Below are positions 23,894 to 33,592 of a stretch of 64,000 bases of DNA, in pieces (position 1 is the stretch's first letter; each line of letters starts with the position of its first letter). The DNA is from Saccharicrinis aurantiacus (GTDB lineage: Bacteria; Bacteroidota; Bacteroidia; Bacteroidales; Marinilabiliaceae), in assembly GCF_001660705.2 (NCBI RefSeq), contig NZ_LYBV02000030.1, forward strand, positions 186,001 through 250,000. Reading direction: 5' to 3'. A program made the position numbers and the translations under genes. The notes under the pieces are model-generated. The model worked only from the letters and a program-made list of their open reading frames with translations, searched no databases and was not told the DNA's origin.

Positions 23894-25075
23894 CTATTCA
23901 ATAATTTCTAATTCTACTAATTCGCATGTAGCATCAGTTCTTTCAATGCCTTCTACTTTAAATAGTGCATTGAAGTAACTAGCCTCCGATGGAAGCTTTT
24001 TGTAGAAGCTTTTAAGGTAATCTACATTGGTGAAGTTATTCACCAAAGCCATAGTGCCTATATCATTATCCGAAACAAAATACAAGGCATTGTTTCCATT
24101 ATTTAGAGGCATAAAAGAAACCATCGCATATTCTGATTGAATATCGTTTTTGTATTTGGGACGATACTCTTTTTTATTACCATCCTTAGTCGCAATAAAA
24201 TAATCACGTTCAGTTTCAAAAATCTTGCTGTTTCGCAAAAAAATCTCTTTCGAGATACTCATGGTTTTTTGCTGGCCAACATAAATAATGTTATTCCTCT
24301 TACTTTGCGCATATTTAAATTCGCTTTCTGCTAATGTCGCAAACTCAGAATCGTGCTTAAAAAACCAATTAGCTAATTTATAAACAGAGTGAGGAATTGC
24401 TTTTGTATAAAAGGTATAGCCTGGTTTCTGCAGGCTGTCAATATTGTTTTTTTCAATATGAGCCACAAAATCTTCAGTGCTATTTACGCCTGCTATAGTA
24501 TGTAATTCGCCAATGTTGCCACATTTTCGTTGCACAACAACCTGATCGGCTAAAACGCAAAAGTTAGAGGCATTCTTACTCATAAACGAATCCCACAGGT
24601 ATAATTTACCTTTACCATTGAGTGAATGAGCGATAATTCCAGTAATAAGCATTAATGGTATGATGAATAAAAGGAGCTTTTTTAAACTATAAAGGTTCTT
24701 TACAGAACTTGTTTTGTTATCTTTTGGAGTTTTGATTCTCACATCAGATGGCTTGGTGAACTTTACCTTATAACTTCCTTTTTCCAGAACAAATAAGATA
24801 GGAGCATTCTTACCATCCTCAGCATAATAAGTGTCTAATTTTTTACGCAGCTTGTGCATATACACACGCACAAGTCCATCGTTTTTTGATGATGAGTAAT
24901 CAGCATCGAATACCTCAATACCAATAATATCTTCTTTTAAGTGAGTTCCCTTTAAAGATTCTTCAACCAGAAATGTAATAAGATTAATAAGCCTTGGAGA
25001 TTTATTAAAAAGACGATTTTCGGTGATGGTCTTGAGCTGTTCCTTTATTGTTTGTGTGTCAAAATTTTGCTCCAT
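23894..25075 (-). CDS. Membrane-anchored ToxR/CadC-like winged-helix regulator
   Basis: A 393-residue protein. Residues ~1-108 are an OmpR-type winged helix, with D-I-I-G-I-E-V-F, V-R-V-Y-M-H-K-L-R-K-K-L as the recognition helix and a G-S-Y-K-V wing. A transmembrane helix lies near residues 132-152, and ~240 residues follow on the outside as a possible sensor domain. It should bind DNA directly from the inner membrane, without a kinase. It is divergent from the GH2 gene at 25301, with a near-palindromic site between them, and is the best candidate for a local regulator of the island. Confidence 0.85.
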   Translation of the reverse strand: MEQNFDTQTIKEQLKTITENRLFNKSPRLINLITFLVEESLKGTHLKEDIIGIEVFDADYSSSKNDGLVRVYMHKLRKKLDTYYAEDGKNAPILFVLEKGSYKVKFTKPSDVRIKTPKDNKTSSVKNLYSLKKLLLFIIPLMLITGIIAHSLNGKGKLYLWDSFMSKNASNFCVLADQVVVQRKCGNIGELHTIAGVNSTEDFVAHIEKNNIDSLQKPGYTFYTKAIPHSVYKLANWFFKHDSEFATLAESEFKYAQSKRNNIIYVGQQKTMSISKEIFLRNSKIFETERDYFIATKDGNKKEYRPKYKNDIQSEYAMVSFMPLNNGNNALYFVSDNDIGTMALVNNFTNVDYLKSFYKKLPSEASYFNALFKVEGIERTDATCELVELEIIE

Positions 25076-25160
25076 AAGCCAACAAACTTACAAATGTTTT
25101 GTGTCATATTAAAGTGTTTTTGTAACATGCAATAAGCGAGGTGTTTGTGATTGATGAGTT

Positions 25161-25176
25161 ACGGTAACGTAACCGT
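25161..25176. promoter_or_regulatory. Candidate operator (near-palindrome)
   Basis: ACGGTAACGTAACCGT is symmetric except for two A positions and lies in the 225-base divergent region between the ToxR-like regulator and the GH2 gene. A further ACCGTAAT copy of the half-site follows at about 25194. It could be the regulator's binding site. Confidence 0.4.
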
Positions 25177-25300
25177 TATTTCGTGTTTTATATACCGTAA
25201 TTACTCCAAGTTGGAAGGTTTTGAGCAAGCTGATATTTAATTTTGAGAGTACTGATAAAAAATACCATAAACCAGTGTCTAGATCAGAAAAAAAATTACA

Positions 25301-28186
25301 ATGAAGCTCGCAATTACAACTCTAATTATTGTACTTATATGTAGTGCTATTTCGGCACAAGTTATAGGCTACGAAAACTTACCAAGGACAAAAGAAAATA
25401 TCAATGTTGATTGGCATTGGATGAAGGATAATGCAGAAACGCCTGAAAAGTTAAATGCCAATGGATGGAAACGAGTTTCTTTGCCACATAATCCCGATCC
25501 TGTTTCATTAGGGCTAAAGGAAATTAACGATACCTGGCCACAATCCGAAAGTATGCGCGATATAAGTTGGTATCGAAAAGAAATAAAAATTTCGTACAAT
25601 GAGAACCAGCTAGTGTTTTTGGAGTTTGAAGGTGTTCATTCTGTAACAGAACTTTGGGTAAATAAGCAATATGCTGGGAAAAGTGACATCAGCGGATATA
25701 CGCCTTTTCATTTTGATATTACTAAATTTTTAAAACCAAACTCGTCAAATGAAATTATAGTTAAAGCGGATAATAGGTTTAATGCTTTGGTACCGCCCGA
25801 TCCGCATAAGACGGACTTTTTAAAATGGGGAGGTATTTATCGCGATGTCTATCTGGTTACTACCAACAAACTTCGTGTTAATTTTAATTGGGAAGATAAA
25901 GAAGCTGGTGTGCGAATTACAACGCCAACGGTAAAACGTCGGTATGGTATAGCCGCAATTACCACAACCGTAGTTAATGATTATAATACAAAGCAATCTG
26001 CCGAAATTATTACCAAAATTGTTAATGCTAGCGGACTTGTATTAAAAACAGTCATCGATTCAAATATCATTCAAGCTGGTACATCTTATACATTTAAACA
26101 ATCGTCAGTTCTCGAAGATGAAGATTACTATACATGGTCGCCCGATAATCCTTATCTGTATCGTGCAGTTTCTTATATCTATGCCAATGGTAAGTTAGTT
26201 GATTTTATAGAGAATAAATTTGGTTTTAGAAAACTTGAATTGGTTGATGGACAGGGTTTGTTGCTAAATGGTAAACCGTTTTTTATGATTGGAGCTAATA
26301 GGCATCAAAGTTTTGCGCATATAGGCGATGCTGTTCCAAACTCAATACATTACGAAGAAGCTCTTCGTTTTAAAGAAGCAGGTTTTAATACCATTCGCCT
26401 TTCTCATTATCCGCAAGATGATGCTTTTGTTGAGGCCTGCGACGAACTGGGTATCCTTCTGTACGAAGAACCTGCTACCTGGATAAATTGGCAACAGGGC
26501 GAGTGGATGGATAAACTGGAAGAGCAAACCCGTATCATGATTCGAAATCATCGAAATCATCCTTCTATTGCCATTTGGGGAGCAGGAATCAATCACAGAG
26601 GTAATGTGCCACGGTTGGCAAAAGCTTGTAAAGAAGAAGATCCAGAACGTTTGACTGCAAGTGCTTCCAGTCCTTGGAATGGTATGCGACATGCAGGACC
26701 AACAGATATTTTTGCAACGATGGATTATCGCAGATCCGATTGGGCTGAGGAAGGTTTTACGCTTGTTATGGAACATGGCTGTAATCCGAGTGGAATTGCC
26801 AATCAGTTTCATATTTCCAGATATAAAAAACGAAATAATAATATTGGGACAATAACTTGGTTAGCCTCCGATTATTATCATTTTAAAAAGCAAGTTGATC
26901 ATCCCAATAAGCACACAGATTATGCTGTGTTAGATATGTATCGCAACAAGCGTCCCGTCTATTATTGGTATCAATCGGAGTTAAATGCTGAGCATATGGT
27001 TCATATTGCCGATGAGCGTGTTTCTACAGATGGAATTATTCATGTTTACAGCAATGCTGATAGGGTTGAGCTATATGACAACGGTAAATTAATAGGTTCT
27101 CAAGCGCCGGATAATGTGCATGAGAAGTCAAATAATAACCATCCATCTTTTACTTTTTATCATCAATGGAAAGGAGAGGATTTAAAAGCTTTGGCATACA
27201 AAAAAGGAAAGCTTGTGGCAGAGCACGAGCGTAAAATGCCAGGGCAACCATATGCTTTAAAACTGATTGAAGATTATCCTGAATTAAAGTTAAAAGCAGG
27301 CGGATCTGATATAAAGATGATAAGAGCTTTGATCCTCGATAGAAATGGAACTATTGTTACAGATGCAGAGAACCTTATTCATTTTGAAGTAGCAGGCAAT
27401 GGCAAGTTGGTAGATGCTGAGAAAGATTATATTGATCAGATGAAATCTTTAAATGGAATTGCTACAGTCTATGTCCGTGGGAAATCTCAAGCAGGGGAAA
27501 TAACAGTGAAGGCGACTTCAAAAAAGCTAAAATCTTCAAATATGTCTATGGAGACAGTGGCGTTTGAGTCCAACCAGATTTTGGTAAAAGCAGAACCTAT
27601 TTACGATTTTCCAATTTATCAAATCGATTTAGGACATAAAGGGCAACTAACTCAATTTGATTGGACAGCCTGGGATGTATCAAGCGTAAATGATTTAAAG
27701 TTTACAGATAAGTCGGGCCTTCAATTTTCGGTTTCATCAGTTAATGAAATTCAATGGTCAAAAGGACAACCTTCTATGCTTGGCGATTTGGCCTTTGTTG
27801 GAGCCGATGGCGTTTTTGTTCAAGATGCTTCTTTGGTGTTGTCAATTAAAGGTTTGGAGCTAGGTAAGTACAAAATGGTAAGCTATCATAATGCACATTC
27901 ACATAAAGGCCAGTTTCCATACAATATCAATAATAGTAAACATCTTGACGAACGATGGAAAGCACCAGAGCAGCATATGGTTGGGTATTTTAGTAATTCA
28001 GATTCCGGCGAACGTGCTCCAATCCATTACACACAGTTTTTTGAAGTAAGGGAAAGAGAAGAAATAAACCTGAATTTTCAAAGTGATAAACCCGGCAGCT
28101 ACACTTGGTTGAATGGTTTTGAGTTGAGAAGAGTAGTCAATAATAGAAAATTAAACACAGAGACACAGAGTCGCAGAGGATTATAA
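25301..28186 (+). CDS. GH2-like protein, acid/base Glu apparently replaced
   Basis: 961 residues with a signal peptide ending at S-A-Q. The GH2 architecture is clear: an N-terminal sugar-binding jelly roll (W-Y-R-K-E-I; W-V-N-K-Q-Y-A-G), an Ig-like domain, a TIM barrel with F-N-T-I-R-L-S-H-Y-P and N-H-P-S-I-A-I-W, then C-terminal beta domains. The nucleophile candidate is Glu491 in V-M-E-H-G. Where G-N-E is expected, the protein has G-I-N, so Asn431 occupies the acid/base position. Activity may be altered, substrate-assisted or lost. The last ten residues (N-T-E-T-Q-S-R-R-G-L) come from an inserted palindromic repeat. Context suggests beta-galactosidase-type action on sulfated galactans. Confidence 0.85.
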   Translation: MKLAITTLIIVLICSAISAQVIGYENLPRTKENINVDWHWMKDNAETPEKLNANGWKRVSLPHNPDPVSLGLKEINDTWPQSESMRDISWYRKEIKISYNENQLVFLEFEGVHSVTELWVNKQYAGKSDISGYTPFHFDITKFLKPNSSNEIIVKADNRFNALVPPDPHKTDFLKWGGIYRDVYLVTTNKLRVNFNWEDKEAGVRITTPTVKRRYGIAAITTTVVNDYNTKQSAEIITKIVNASGLVLKTVIDSNIIQAGTSYTFKQSSVLEDEDYYTWSPDNPYLYRAVSYIYANGKLVDFIENKFGFRKLELVDGQGLLLNGKPFFMIGANRHQSFAHIGDAVPNSIHYEEALRFKEAGFNTIRLSHYPQDDAFVEACDELGILLYEEPATWINWQQGEWMDKLEEQTRIMIRNHRNHPSIAIWGAGINHRGNVPRLAKACKEEDPERLTASASSPWNGMRHAGPTDIFATMDYRRSDWAEEGFTLVMEHGCNPSGIANQFHISRYKKRNNNIGTITWLASDYYHFKKQVDHPNKHTDYAVLDMYRNKRPVYYWYQSELNAEHMVHIADERVSTDGIIHVYSNADRVELYDNGKLIGSQAPDNVHEKSNNNHPSFTFYHQWKGEDLKALAYKKGKLVAEHERKMPGQPYALKLIEDYPELKLKAGGSDIKMIRALILDRNGTIVTDAENLIHFEVAGNGKLVDAEKDYIDQMKSLNGIATVYVRGKSQAGEITVKATSKKLKSSNMSMETVAFESNQILVKAEPIYDFPIYQIDLGHKGQLTQFDWTAWDVSSVNDLKFTDKSGLQFSVSSVNEIQWSKGQPSMLGDLAFVGADGVFVQDASLVLSIKGLELGKYKMVSYHNAHSHKGQFPYNINNSKHLDERWKAPEQHMVGYFSNSDSGERAPIHYTQFFEVREREEINLNFQSDKPGSYTWLNGFELRRVVNNRKLNTETQSRRGL

Positions 28187-28232
28187 AATTGCTCAAAAAT
28201 AACTCAGTGCCTTTGTGTCTCTGTGTTTTTCT
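28153..28232. repeat. Palindromic 'ACACAGAGACACAGAG' repeat
   Basis: An inverted repeat with arms AAACACAGAGACACAGAG and CTTTGTGTCTCTGTGTTT around a ~40-base spacer. From general knowledge this motif is dispersed between genes in many Bacteroidota. Here the left arm supplies the last codons of the GH2 gene and the right arm, followed by T-rich DNA, may act as a terminator. Confidence 0.75.
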
Positions 28233-28292
28233 TTTAAGCATAAATGCAGACAATATGATGAACTAGAGTCTTAATACTAAAATTTTAATACA

Positions 28293-29987
28293 ATGAAACA
28301 ATTCATATTTATAGCTCTTTTGGTACTATCCTTAGCGGGATGTAAAAAAGAAAACAAACCAGAAGAAGTCGCCGCTCGTTATCCAATTCTTTACAATATG
28401 GTTCATCATAACCCAGGCGAACCACGTTTTAATACCAAGTATACCGAACCTTCTTATATAAAGGAGTTGGGCTATAATGGTCAAGTGCCAAAATTCGAAA
28501 TTCAGTGTGCCGTTACTTACGATGCTTATGAGGATAACTTAGTGCCAGATAATACACCCGAAAAAATGTGGATTCACCGAAAGGCTGCAGATGTTCGTAT
28601 TATGCTTGAGAATGCCAAGCGTGCAGAAATGCCAATTTATCCGTTTACGGATGTTTTTGTAGTGCCTAAATCAGTAATGGCAAAGTATGGTGATGAAATG
28701 AAACTTGATGGCAGATTATCTATACATCAACCACGAACGCAGGAAATTTTAAAAGCTCAAATTGATGAAATATTTACTAAGTTTCCTGAGTTAGGGGGCT
28801 TAACTATTCGTTTTGGAGAAACGTATTTGCACGATACTCCTTATCATGAAGGTAACAGACCTGTTTACGGGCCTGACGATCATATAAAGATTCTTAATTT
28901 GTTAAGAGAAGAGGTTTGTGTAAAGCGTAACAAAAAGTTGATATACAGAACTTGGGATTGGGGAAAAGTGAAGGAGAAATTTCACTTAAGACCTGAGGTT
29001 TATTTAAAAATAACCAATGCTGTTGAAACACATCCAAACTTATATTTTTCAATAAAACATGTAAATGGCGATTTCCTTCGCGACCTTCCTTTTAATAAAA
29101 CCATCGGAATTGGTAAGCATCAGCAAATTGTTGAGGTTTCTATCAATCAGGCAGGTATGTACGGACGTAATGCACACCCTTACTACATAGGTAAGGGTGT
29201 AATTGAAGGTTGGCCAGAAATGGAAGAAAAGAAAGGGCTACGTGATTTGTATGATAATGAACAAGTAAAAGGTATTTGGACATGGACTTGGGGAGATGGC
29301 TGGTTTGGGCCATACTTTGGCAATGAGTTTTGGATGGACTTAAATGAGTTTATGATTCGTGAGTTCACCAAAAATCCCTTAAAATCAGAAGAAGCGATTT
29401 TTAAGGAATACGCAAGCACTCATTTAAAAATGTCAACTGATAATATCACTAAGCTTCGAGACTTATGCCTATTGTCTGTTGATGCTGTATTTAAGGGGCA
29501 GGCAACACATATGCAGTATATGCAACCATGGTGGATTCGTGATCACTTTTTCTCTGCAATGGACATGTCCATTTATGTAAAAAAAGGTATTGCTGATGCA
29601 GTATTGGTTGAGAAAAAAGAGAATCTTAAAACCTGGTACAAAATGGAAGAAATAGCCAATAGTATCTCTTTGCCAAATAAAGAAGACCAAGAATTTTTAA
29701 AAGTTTCTACCACTTATGGATGTATCAAATATGAGTTGATAGAATTGATTTTCCGTACGCAAATTATGTTTGCACAAATGGAAATAGACGGTAAAGCTTT
29801 TGATAAAGAAGAGGCCCAACTGATTCTGAAAACCTATAAGGATAAATGGGATGAATGGTTGACTCTGAAGAAGGAAAACCCATGCTGCCCAACTTTGTAT
29901 GTCGATTATGCAGCAGATCATTGTATGGGCAATGAGCCTTTTAATACTTCTATTAAAAAACTAGAATCTCTTTTGAAAAACAACTAA
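28293..29987 (+). CDS. Glycosidase-like lipoprotein, family unassigned
   Basis: 564 residues with a lipobox L-A-G-C (Cys17). The first ~350 residues look like a TIM barrel, with G-G-L-T-I-R-F-G-E-T-Y near residue 170, Y-R-T-W-D-W-G and G-I-W-T-W-T-W-G-D-G-W. The acidic residues at strand ends resemble glycoside-hydrolase active sites. The C-terminal ~200 residues are helical. I could not place it in a numbered GH family. It lies between GH2 and GH86 genes in the same direction (48 bases before the next gene's first possible start), so a role in the same galactan pathway at the outer membrane or periplasmic face is likely. Confidence 0.7.
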   Translation: MKQFIFIALLVLSLAGCKKENKPEEVAARYPILYNMVHHNPGEPRFNTKYTEPSYIKELGYNGQVPKFEIQCAVTYDAYEDNLVPDNTPEKMWIHRKAADVRIMLENAKRAEMPIYPFTDVFVVPKSVMAKYGDEMKLDGRLSIHQPRTQEILKAQIDEIFTKFPELGGLTIRFGETYLHDTPYHEGNRPVYGPDDHIKILNLLREEVCVKRNKKLIYRTWDWGKVKEKFHLRPEVYLKITNAVETHPNLYFSIKHVNGDFLRDLPFNKTIGIGKHQQIVEVSINQAGMYGRNAHPYYIGKGVIEGWPEMEEKKGLRDLYDNEQVKGIWTWTWGDGWFGPYFGNEFWMDLNEFMIREFTKNPLKSEEAIFKEYASTHLKMSTDNITKLRDLCLLSVDAVFKGQATHMQYMQPWWIRDHFFSAMDMSIYVKKGIADAVLVEKKENLKTWYKMEEIANSISLPNKEDQEFLKVSTTYGCIKYELIELIFRTQIMFAQMEIDGKAFDKEEAQLILKTYKDKWDEWLTLKKENPCCPTLYVDYAADHCMGNEPFNTSIKKLESLLKNN

Positions 29988-30055
29988 AATCTGATAACAG
30001 GATAATCACATGAAACTGTCTTGATACTTTTATCTTGACACTAATTTTTAAACAG

Positions 30056-32002
30056 ATGAAAAACATTATAACTCTAATTATTGCAATTTTATTTATTACT
30101 GAATTTACAAATGCACAAGTAGCTGTAGATGTGAATTTAAATGTAAAACATATTGTTGGTGGTAAATCCACGTTCGATCGTGAAAAATACATCACCTTAC
30201 ATGCAGGTTTGCACCATGGCGAATGGCCCAACGAAACCATGCGCGACACTTTCCTTTTAAATTATGATGTTTATTTAGGACGCGAAAACGGAACATTACC
30301 CGGAAATATCAGGCGAATAGGAGAAGACCCAAATAAGCCGGGATGGCCCAATGTAAAAGATATTGAGAAATTAGGGAAGATTCTCAAAAAGAAATATGCT
30401 TCAAAACCTCTTGAAAAAAGTATTGAGGAAAGATCCAAAGTTATGATGATTGGCGGACAGTTTAACAATTATCCAACCGGAAAACCAATACCAATGTACA
30501 AAGGTTACGAGCCTTGGACCATTGCCAATAATGAAGCAGCAGCAGAATATTATGCAAACTTTATTAAAGAAGCTTTTGGCGATGATGGTGAAGCACAACC
30601 TAAATATCTGGAGGTAATCAATGAGCCATTTGTAAAGGCAGGTAGTTATGGTACAACCCGACAAGCCATTTCAGAATACCATGTGGCTGTGGCAAAAAGG
30701 GTAAAAGAGCTTAATCCGGATGTTTTAGTTGGAGGATACACAGCAGCATATCCTGAGTATTCAGCTGGTAATTCAACTTTTGGGCACTGGAACAACAATT
30801 GGAAACGATTTATTGATGTTGCCGGAAAGGATATGGATTTTTTCTCATTGCATATTTATGATGGAATGGCGCGCGAGGGTGTAGAAAACTATTACAGATG
30901 TGGTAGCAACATGGAAGCCATGCTTGATATTATAGAAGCATACAGCATGATAAAATTAGGAGAAGTAAAGCCTTTTATAATTTCTGAATATGGGTATTAT
31001 TGGCAAAGAGAAACCATTGAAAAATATACCAAAGAGTTCGACTGGCAAAATCTAAGATCATTCTCAACCATAATGATGCAGTTGATGGCAAAGCCTGATG
31101 TAATGGAATGTACCATGCCATTTATGTTATTACAAGGTAATTGGTGGAAACCAAAAAATGACTCTCCAACAGCAAAATACCCTTATCGTTTATTCCGACA
31201 AAAGAAAGATGTGGAAGGACAAACAGGCGATGAATACGAGTTTACAGAGTTAGTAAAATTCTATCAGTTATGGAGCGATGTAAAAGGCACTCGTATTGAT
31301 ACAAAATCGGCTGATATAGATATTCAGACCGACGCCTATGTGGATGGTAAAAAGATGTATTTGATTTTAAATAATATGGAAACTACCCCGCAAACTCTCA
31401 ATTTGAACCTAGTAGATAGTAAAAAGAATAAAGTACAAAGCATCAAACTAAAACATCTTTACGAGGTAAACGAACTTCCGATATTGGATGAAAAACAGTT
31501 GGATATAAATACTAAAGAGGTAACACTTTCACAAAGTGCCACCATGATTTTAGAGTACACATTTAAGAAAAATATCAATATCAGTGAAACCAATCACGAG
31601 ACAAAAGTATATGCTGATTCATATCTGAAAAAGATAGAAGCAGGAAAAAAGAATTCATTTGAGTTTAAATCAGATAAACTAATAAAAGCAGCAAATGGTG
31701 AACTAGTTCTTCGCCTCGGTATGGGTAGGGAGCACCCAGGTGAGAACGCTTCTTTTGTTTATCCTGAGGTATATTTTAATGGTACTAAAATTAATGTTCC
31801 AACAGATTGGAGAGGCGATGATCAGAGCACAAGAGCGCGTTTCTTTGGCGTACTAGAAATTCCGGTTCCTTACCATCTTCTTGACGATACTTTATCAAGT
31901 CAAAAAGTAGAAGTTCAGTTTTCTAATACTGGTGGTTTTATCAGTAGTGCAGTGCTTCAAAAATTCGATTTCAGTAAAGATTTAAATAGAGGAGGCAAAT
32001 AA
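30056..32002 (+). CDS. GH86 family beta-agarase/beta-porphyranase-like enzyme
   Basis: 648 residues from M-K-N-I-I-T, which gives a signal peptide ending at N-A-Q. The start of the mature protein (V-D-V-N-L-N-V-K-H, then G-G-K-S-x-F-D-R-E-K-Y) resembles GH86 porphyranases. The TIM barrel has acid/base Glu190 (V-I-N-E-P-F) and nucleophile Glu311 (I-I-S-E-Y-G). Two beta-sandwich domains follow to the end. It should cleave internal bonds of agar or porphyran. The stop TAA overlaps the next sulfatase ATG (TAATG), implying translational coupling. It is the strongest clue to the substrate of the island. Confidence 0.87.
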   Translation: MKNIITLIIAILFITEFTNAQVAVDVNLNVKHIVGGKSTFDREKYITLHAGLHHGEWPNETMRDTFLLNYDVYLGRENGTLPGNIRRIGEDPNKPGWPNVKDIEKLGKILKKKYASKPLEKSIEERSKVMMIGGQFNNYPTGKPIPMYKGYEPWTIANNEAAAEYYANFIKEAFGDDGEAQPKYLEVINEPFVKAGSYGTTRQAISEYHVAVAKRVKELNPDVLVGGYTAAYPEYSAGNSTFGHWNNNWKRFIDVAGKDMDFFSLHIYDGMAREGVENYYRCGSNMEAMLDIIEAYSMIKLGEVKPFIISEYGYYWQRETIEKYTKEFDWQNLRSFSTIMMQLMAKPDVMECTMPFMLLQGNWWKPKNDSPTAKYPYRLFRQKKDVEGQTGDEYEFTELVKFYQLWSDVKGTRIDTKSADIDIQTDAYVDGKKMYLILNNMETTPQTLNLNLVDSKKNKVQSIKLKHLYEVNELPILDEKQLDINTKEVTLSQSATMILEYTFKKNINISETNHETKVYADSYLKKIEAGKKNSFEFKSDKLIKAANGELVLRLGMGREHPGENASFVYPEVYFNGTKINVPTDWRGDDQSTRARFFGVLEIPVPYHLLDDTLSSQKVEVQFSNTGGFISSAVLQKFDFSKDLNRGGK

Positions 32003-33576
32003 TGCGGTATTTAGTTTTAGCTGTTCAGTTGTTATTTGCAACATTGCTATTTGCACAAAAGAGCCATCAAAAACCCAATATCATTTTCATCATGTCTGAT
32101 GATCATGCGGCTCATGCTATCGGAGCTTACGGTGGGAGGTTATCCAAGTTAGGCATGACACCTAACTTGGATGAAATGGCATCGGACGGAATGCTTTTTC
32201 AGAATGTGTTCTGCAATAATTCCATTTGTACCCCAAGTAGGGCATCCATCATTACAGGGCAGTATCCGCAAACCAATGGCGTTTTAGATTTAGATCATAA
32301 GCTAGATACAGACAAACAGTACCTCCCTATCGAACTTAAGAAACTAGGGTATAGCACTGCTGTATTTGGTAAATGGCACTTAAAAAACGAACCAATTAAC
32401 TTTGATTACTACAAAGTTTTACCCAGTCAGGGCAAGTATAATAATCCTGTTTTCCTCGAAAAAGGAAAAGGAGAGTGGCCCAGCAATAAAGTTGAAACAG
32501 AAGGGCATTCAAGCGATGTAATTACCAGCTCAGTTATTGAGCATATTAAAAACAGGGATCAATCAAAACCTTTTTTTGTAATGCATCATTTTAAAGCACC
32601 ACATGGATTTTTTCATTATGCACCACGTTACGAGAGTTACTTAGCGGATACAGAAATTCCAGAACCTGCCAGTATGTATTATCAGCCCAATTGGGGTTCT
32701 GAAGGTTCTCGTGGTAAAAACGATTCATTACGAAATTATATTGGATCATCCACTTCTAACAGGCATTTTGATATCAATTACTACAGCAACTACTTTCAAA
32801 AAACAGATGATCAACAGCAGTCTGCTCATGAGGCTTATCAGCATTACCTGAAAGCCTATTTACGTTTGGTAAAAGGAGTGGATGATAATATTGGAAAATT
32901 GATTGCTTATTTAAAGCAAGAAGGTTTATACGATAATACGGTTATTGTTTATACTAGCGATCAAGGTATGATGCTTGGCGAACACGATTTTCAGGATAAA
33001 CGTTGGATGTATGAAGAATCAATGCGTATGCCTTTTATTATGCATTATCCTAAAATGATTGAGCCTGGTAAAGTAAACGATTTGTTAGTTAATAATACCG
33101 ACTTTGCACCAACCCTTATTGAGTTAGCCGGAGGTAGCGCCCCTAAATATATGCAAGGTAAAAGTTTCATTAATACTTTACAGGGAAAGGATGAGTTAGG
33201 ATGGCGAACGGCAACTTACTATCGTTATTGGATGCATATCATACACCATTACGTTCCGGCGCATATTGGTATACGTTCTAAAAACTATAAGCTGATGTTC
33301 TTTTATGGCAAGCATTACCTGCCCGAAGAAGAACACGAAGGTCATTACTGGAAAAAGCGATATGATGGCGAAGAGCGAGAAACCCCGCATACTTGGGAAT
33401 TCTATGATTTATCAAATGACCCTCAGGAACTAAACAATCGCTATAACGATACTGCTTATTCCGAAATTATTGCAGAGCTAAAAGCAGAGATGTTAAAGCA
33501 ACGCGAAGAACTTAACGAAACGGACAAGGACTATCCGGAGATTCAAGCCATAATTGAAAAGCATTGGAATGACTAA
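32002..33576 (+). CDS. Secreted sulfatase (S1 type)
   Basis: 524 residues with a signal peptide ending at F-A-Q. It has the metal-binding S-D-D-H at 32-35, formylglycine motif C-T-P-S-R with Cys76, F-G-K-W-H-L, and S-D-Q-G-M-M-L-G-E-H-D late in the fold. It overlaps the GH86 stop by one base and is followed 16 bases later by the beta-helix gene, so it is part of one operon. It is closely similar in layout and motifs to the lipoprotein sulfatase at 43486-45129 and probably belongs to the same subfamily. Confidence 0.9.
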   Translation: MRYLVLAVQLLFATLLFAQKSHQKPNIIFIMSDDHAAHAIGAYGGRLSKLGMTPNLDEMASDGMLFQNVFCNNSICTPSRASIITGQYPQTNGVLDLDHKLDTDKQYLPIELKKLGYSTAVFGKWHLKNEPINFDYYKVLPSQGKYNNPVFLEKGKGEWPSNKVETEGHSSDVITSSVIEHIKNRDQSKPFFVMHHFKAPHGFFHYAPRYESYLADTEIPEPASMYYQPNWGSEGSRGKNDSLRNYIGSSTSNRHFDINYYSNYFQKTDDQQQSAHEAYQHYLKAYLRLVKGVDDNIGKLIAYLKQEGLYDNTVIVYTSDQGMMLGEHDFQDKRWMYEESMRMPFIMHYPKMIEPGKVNDLLVNNTDFAPTLIELAGGSAPKYMQGKSFINTLQGKDELGWRTATYYRYWMHIIHHYVPAHIGIRSKNYKLMFFYGKHYLPEEEHEGHYWKKRYDGEERETPHTWEFYDLSNDPQELNNRYNDTAYSEIIAELKAEMLKQREELNETDKDYPEIQAIIEKHWND

Positions 33577-33592
33577 ATTAAAGACAAGAACA

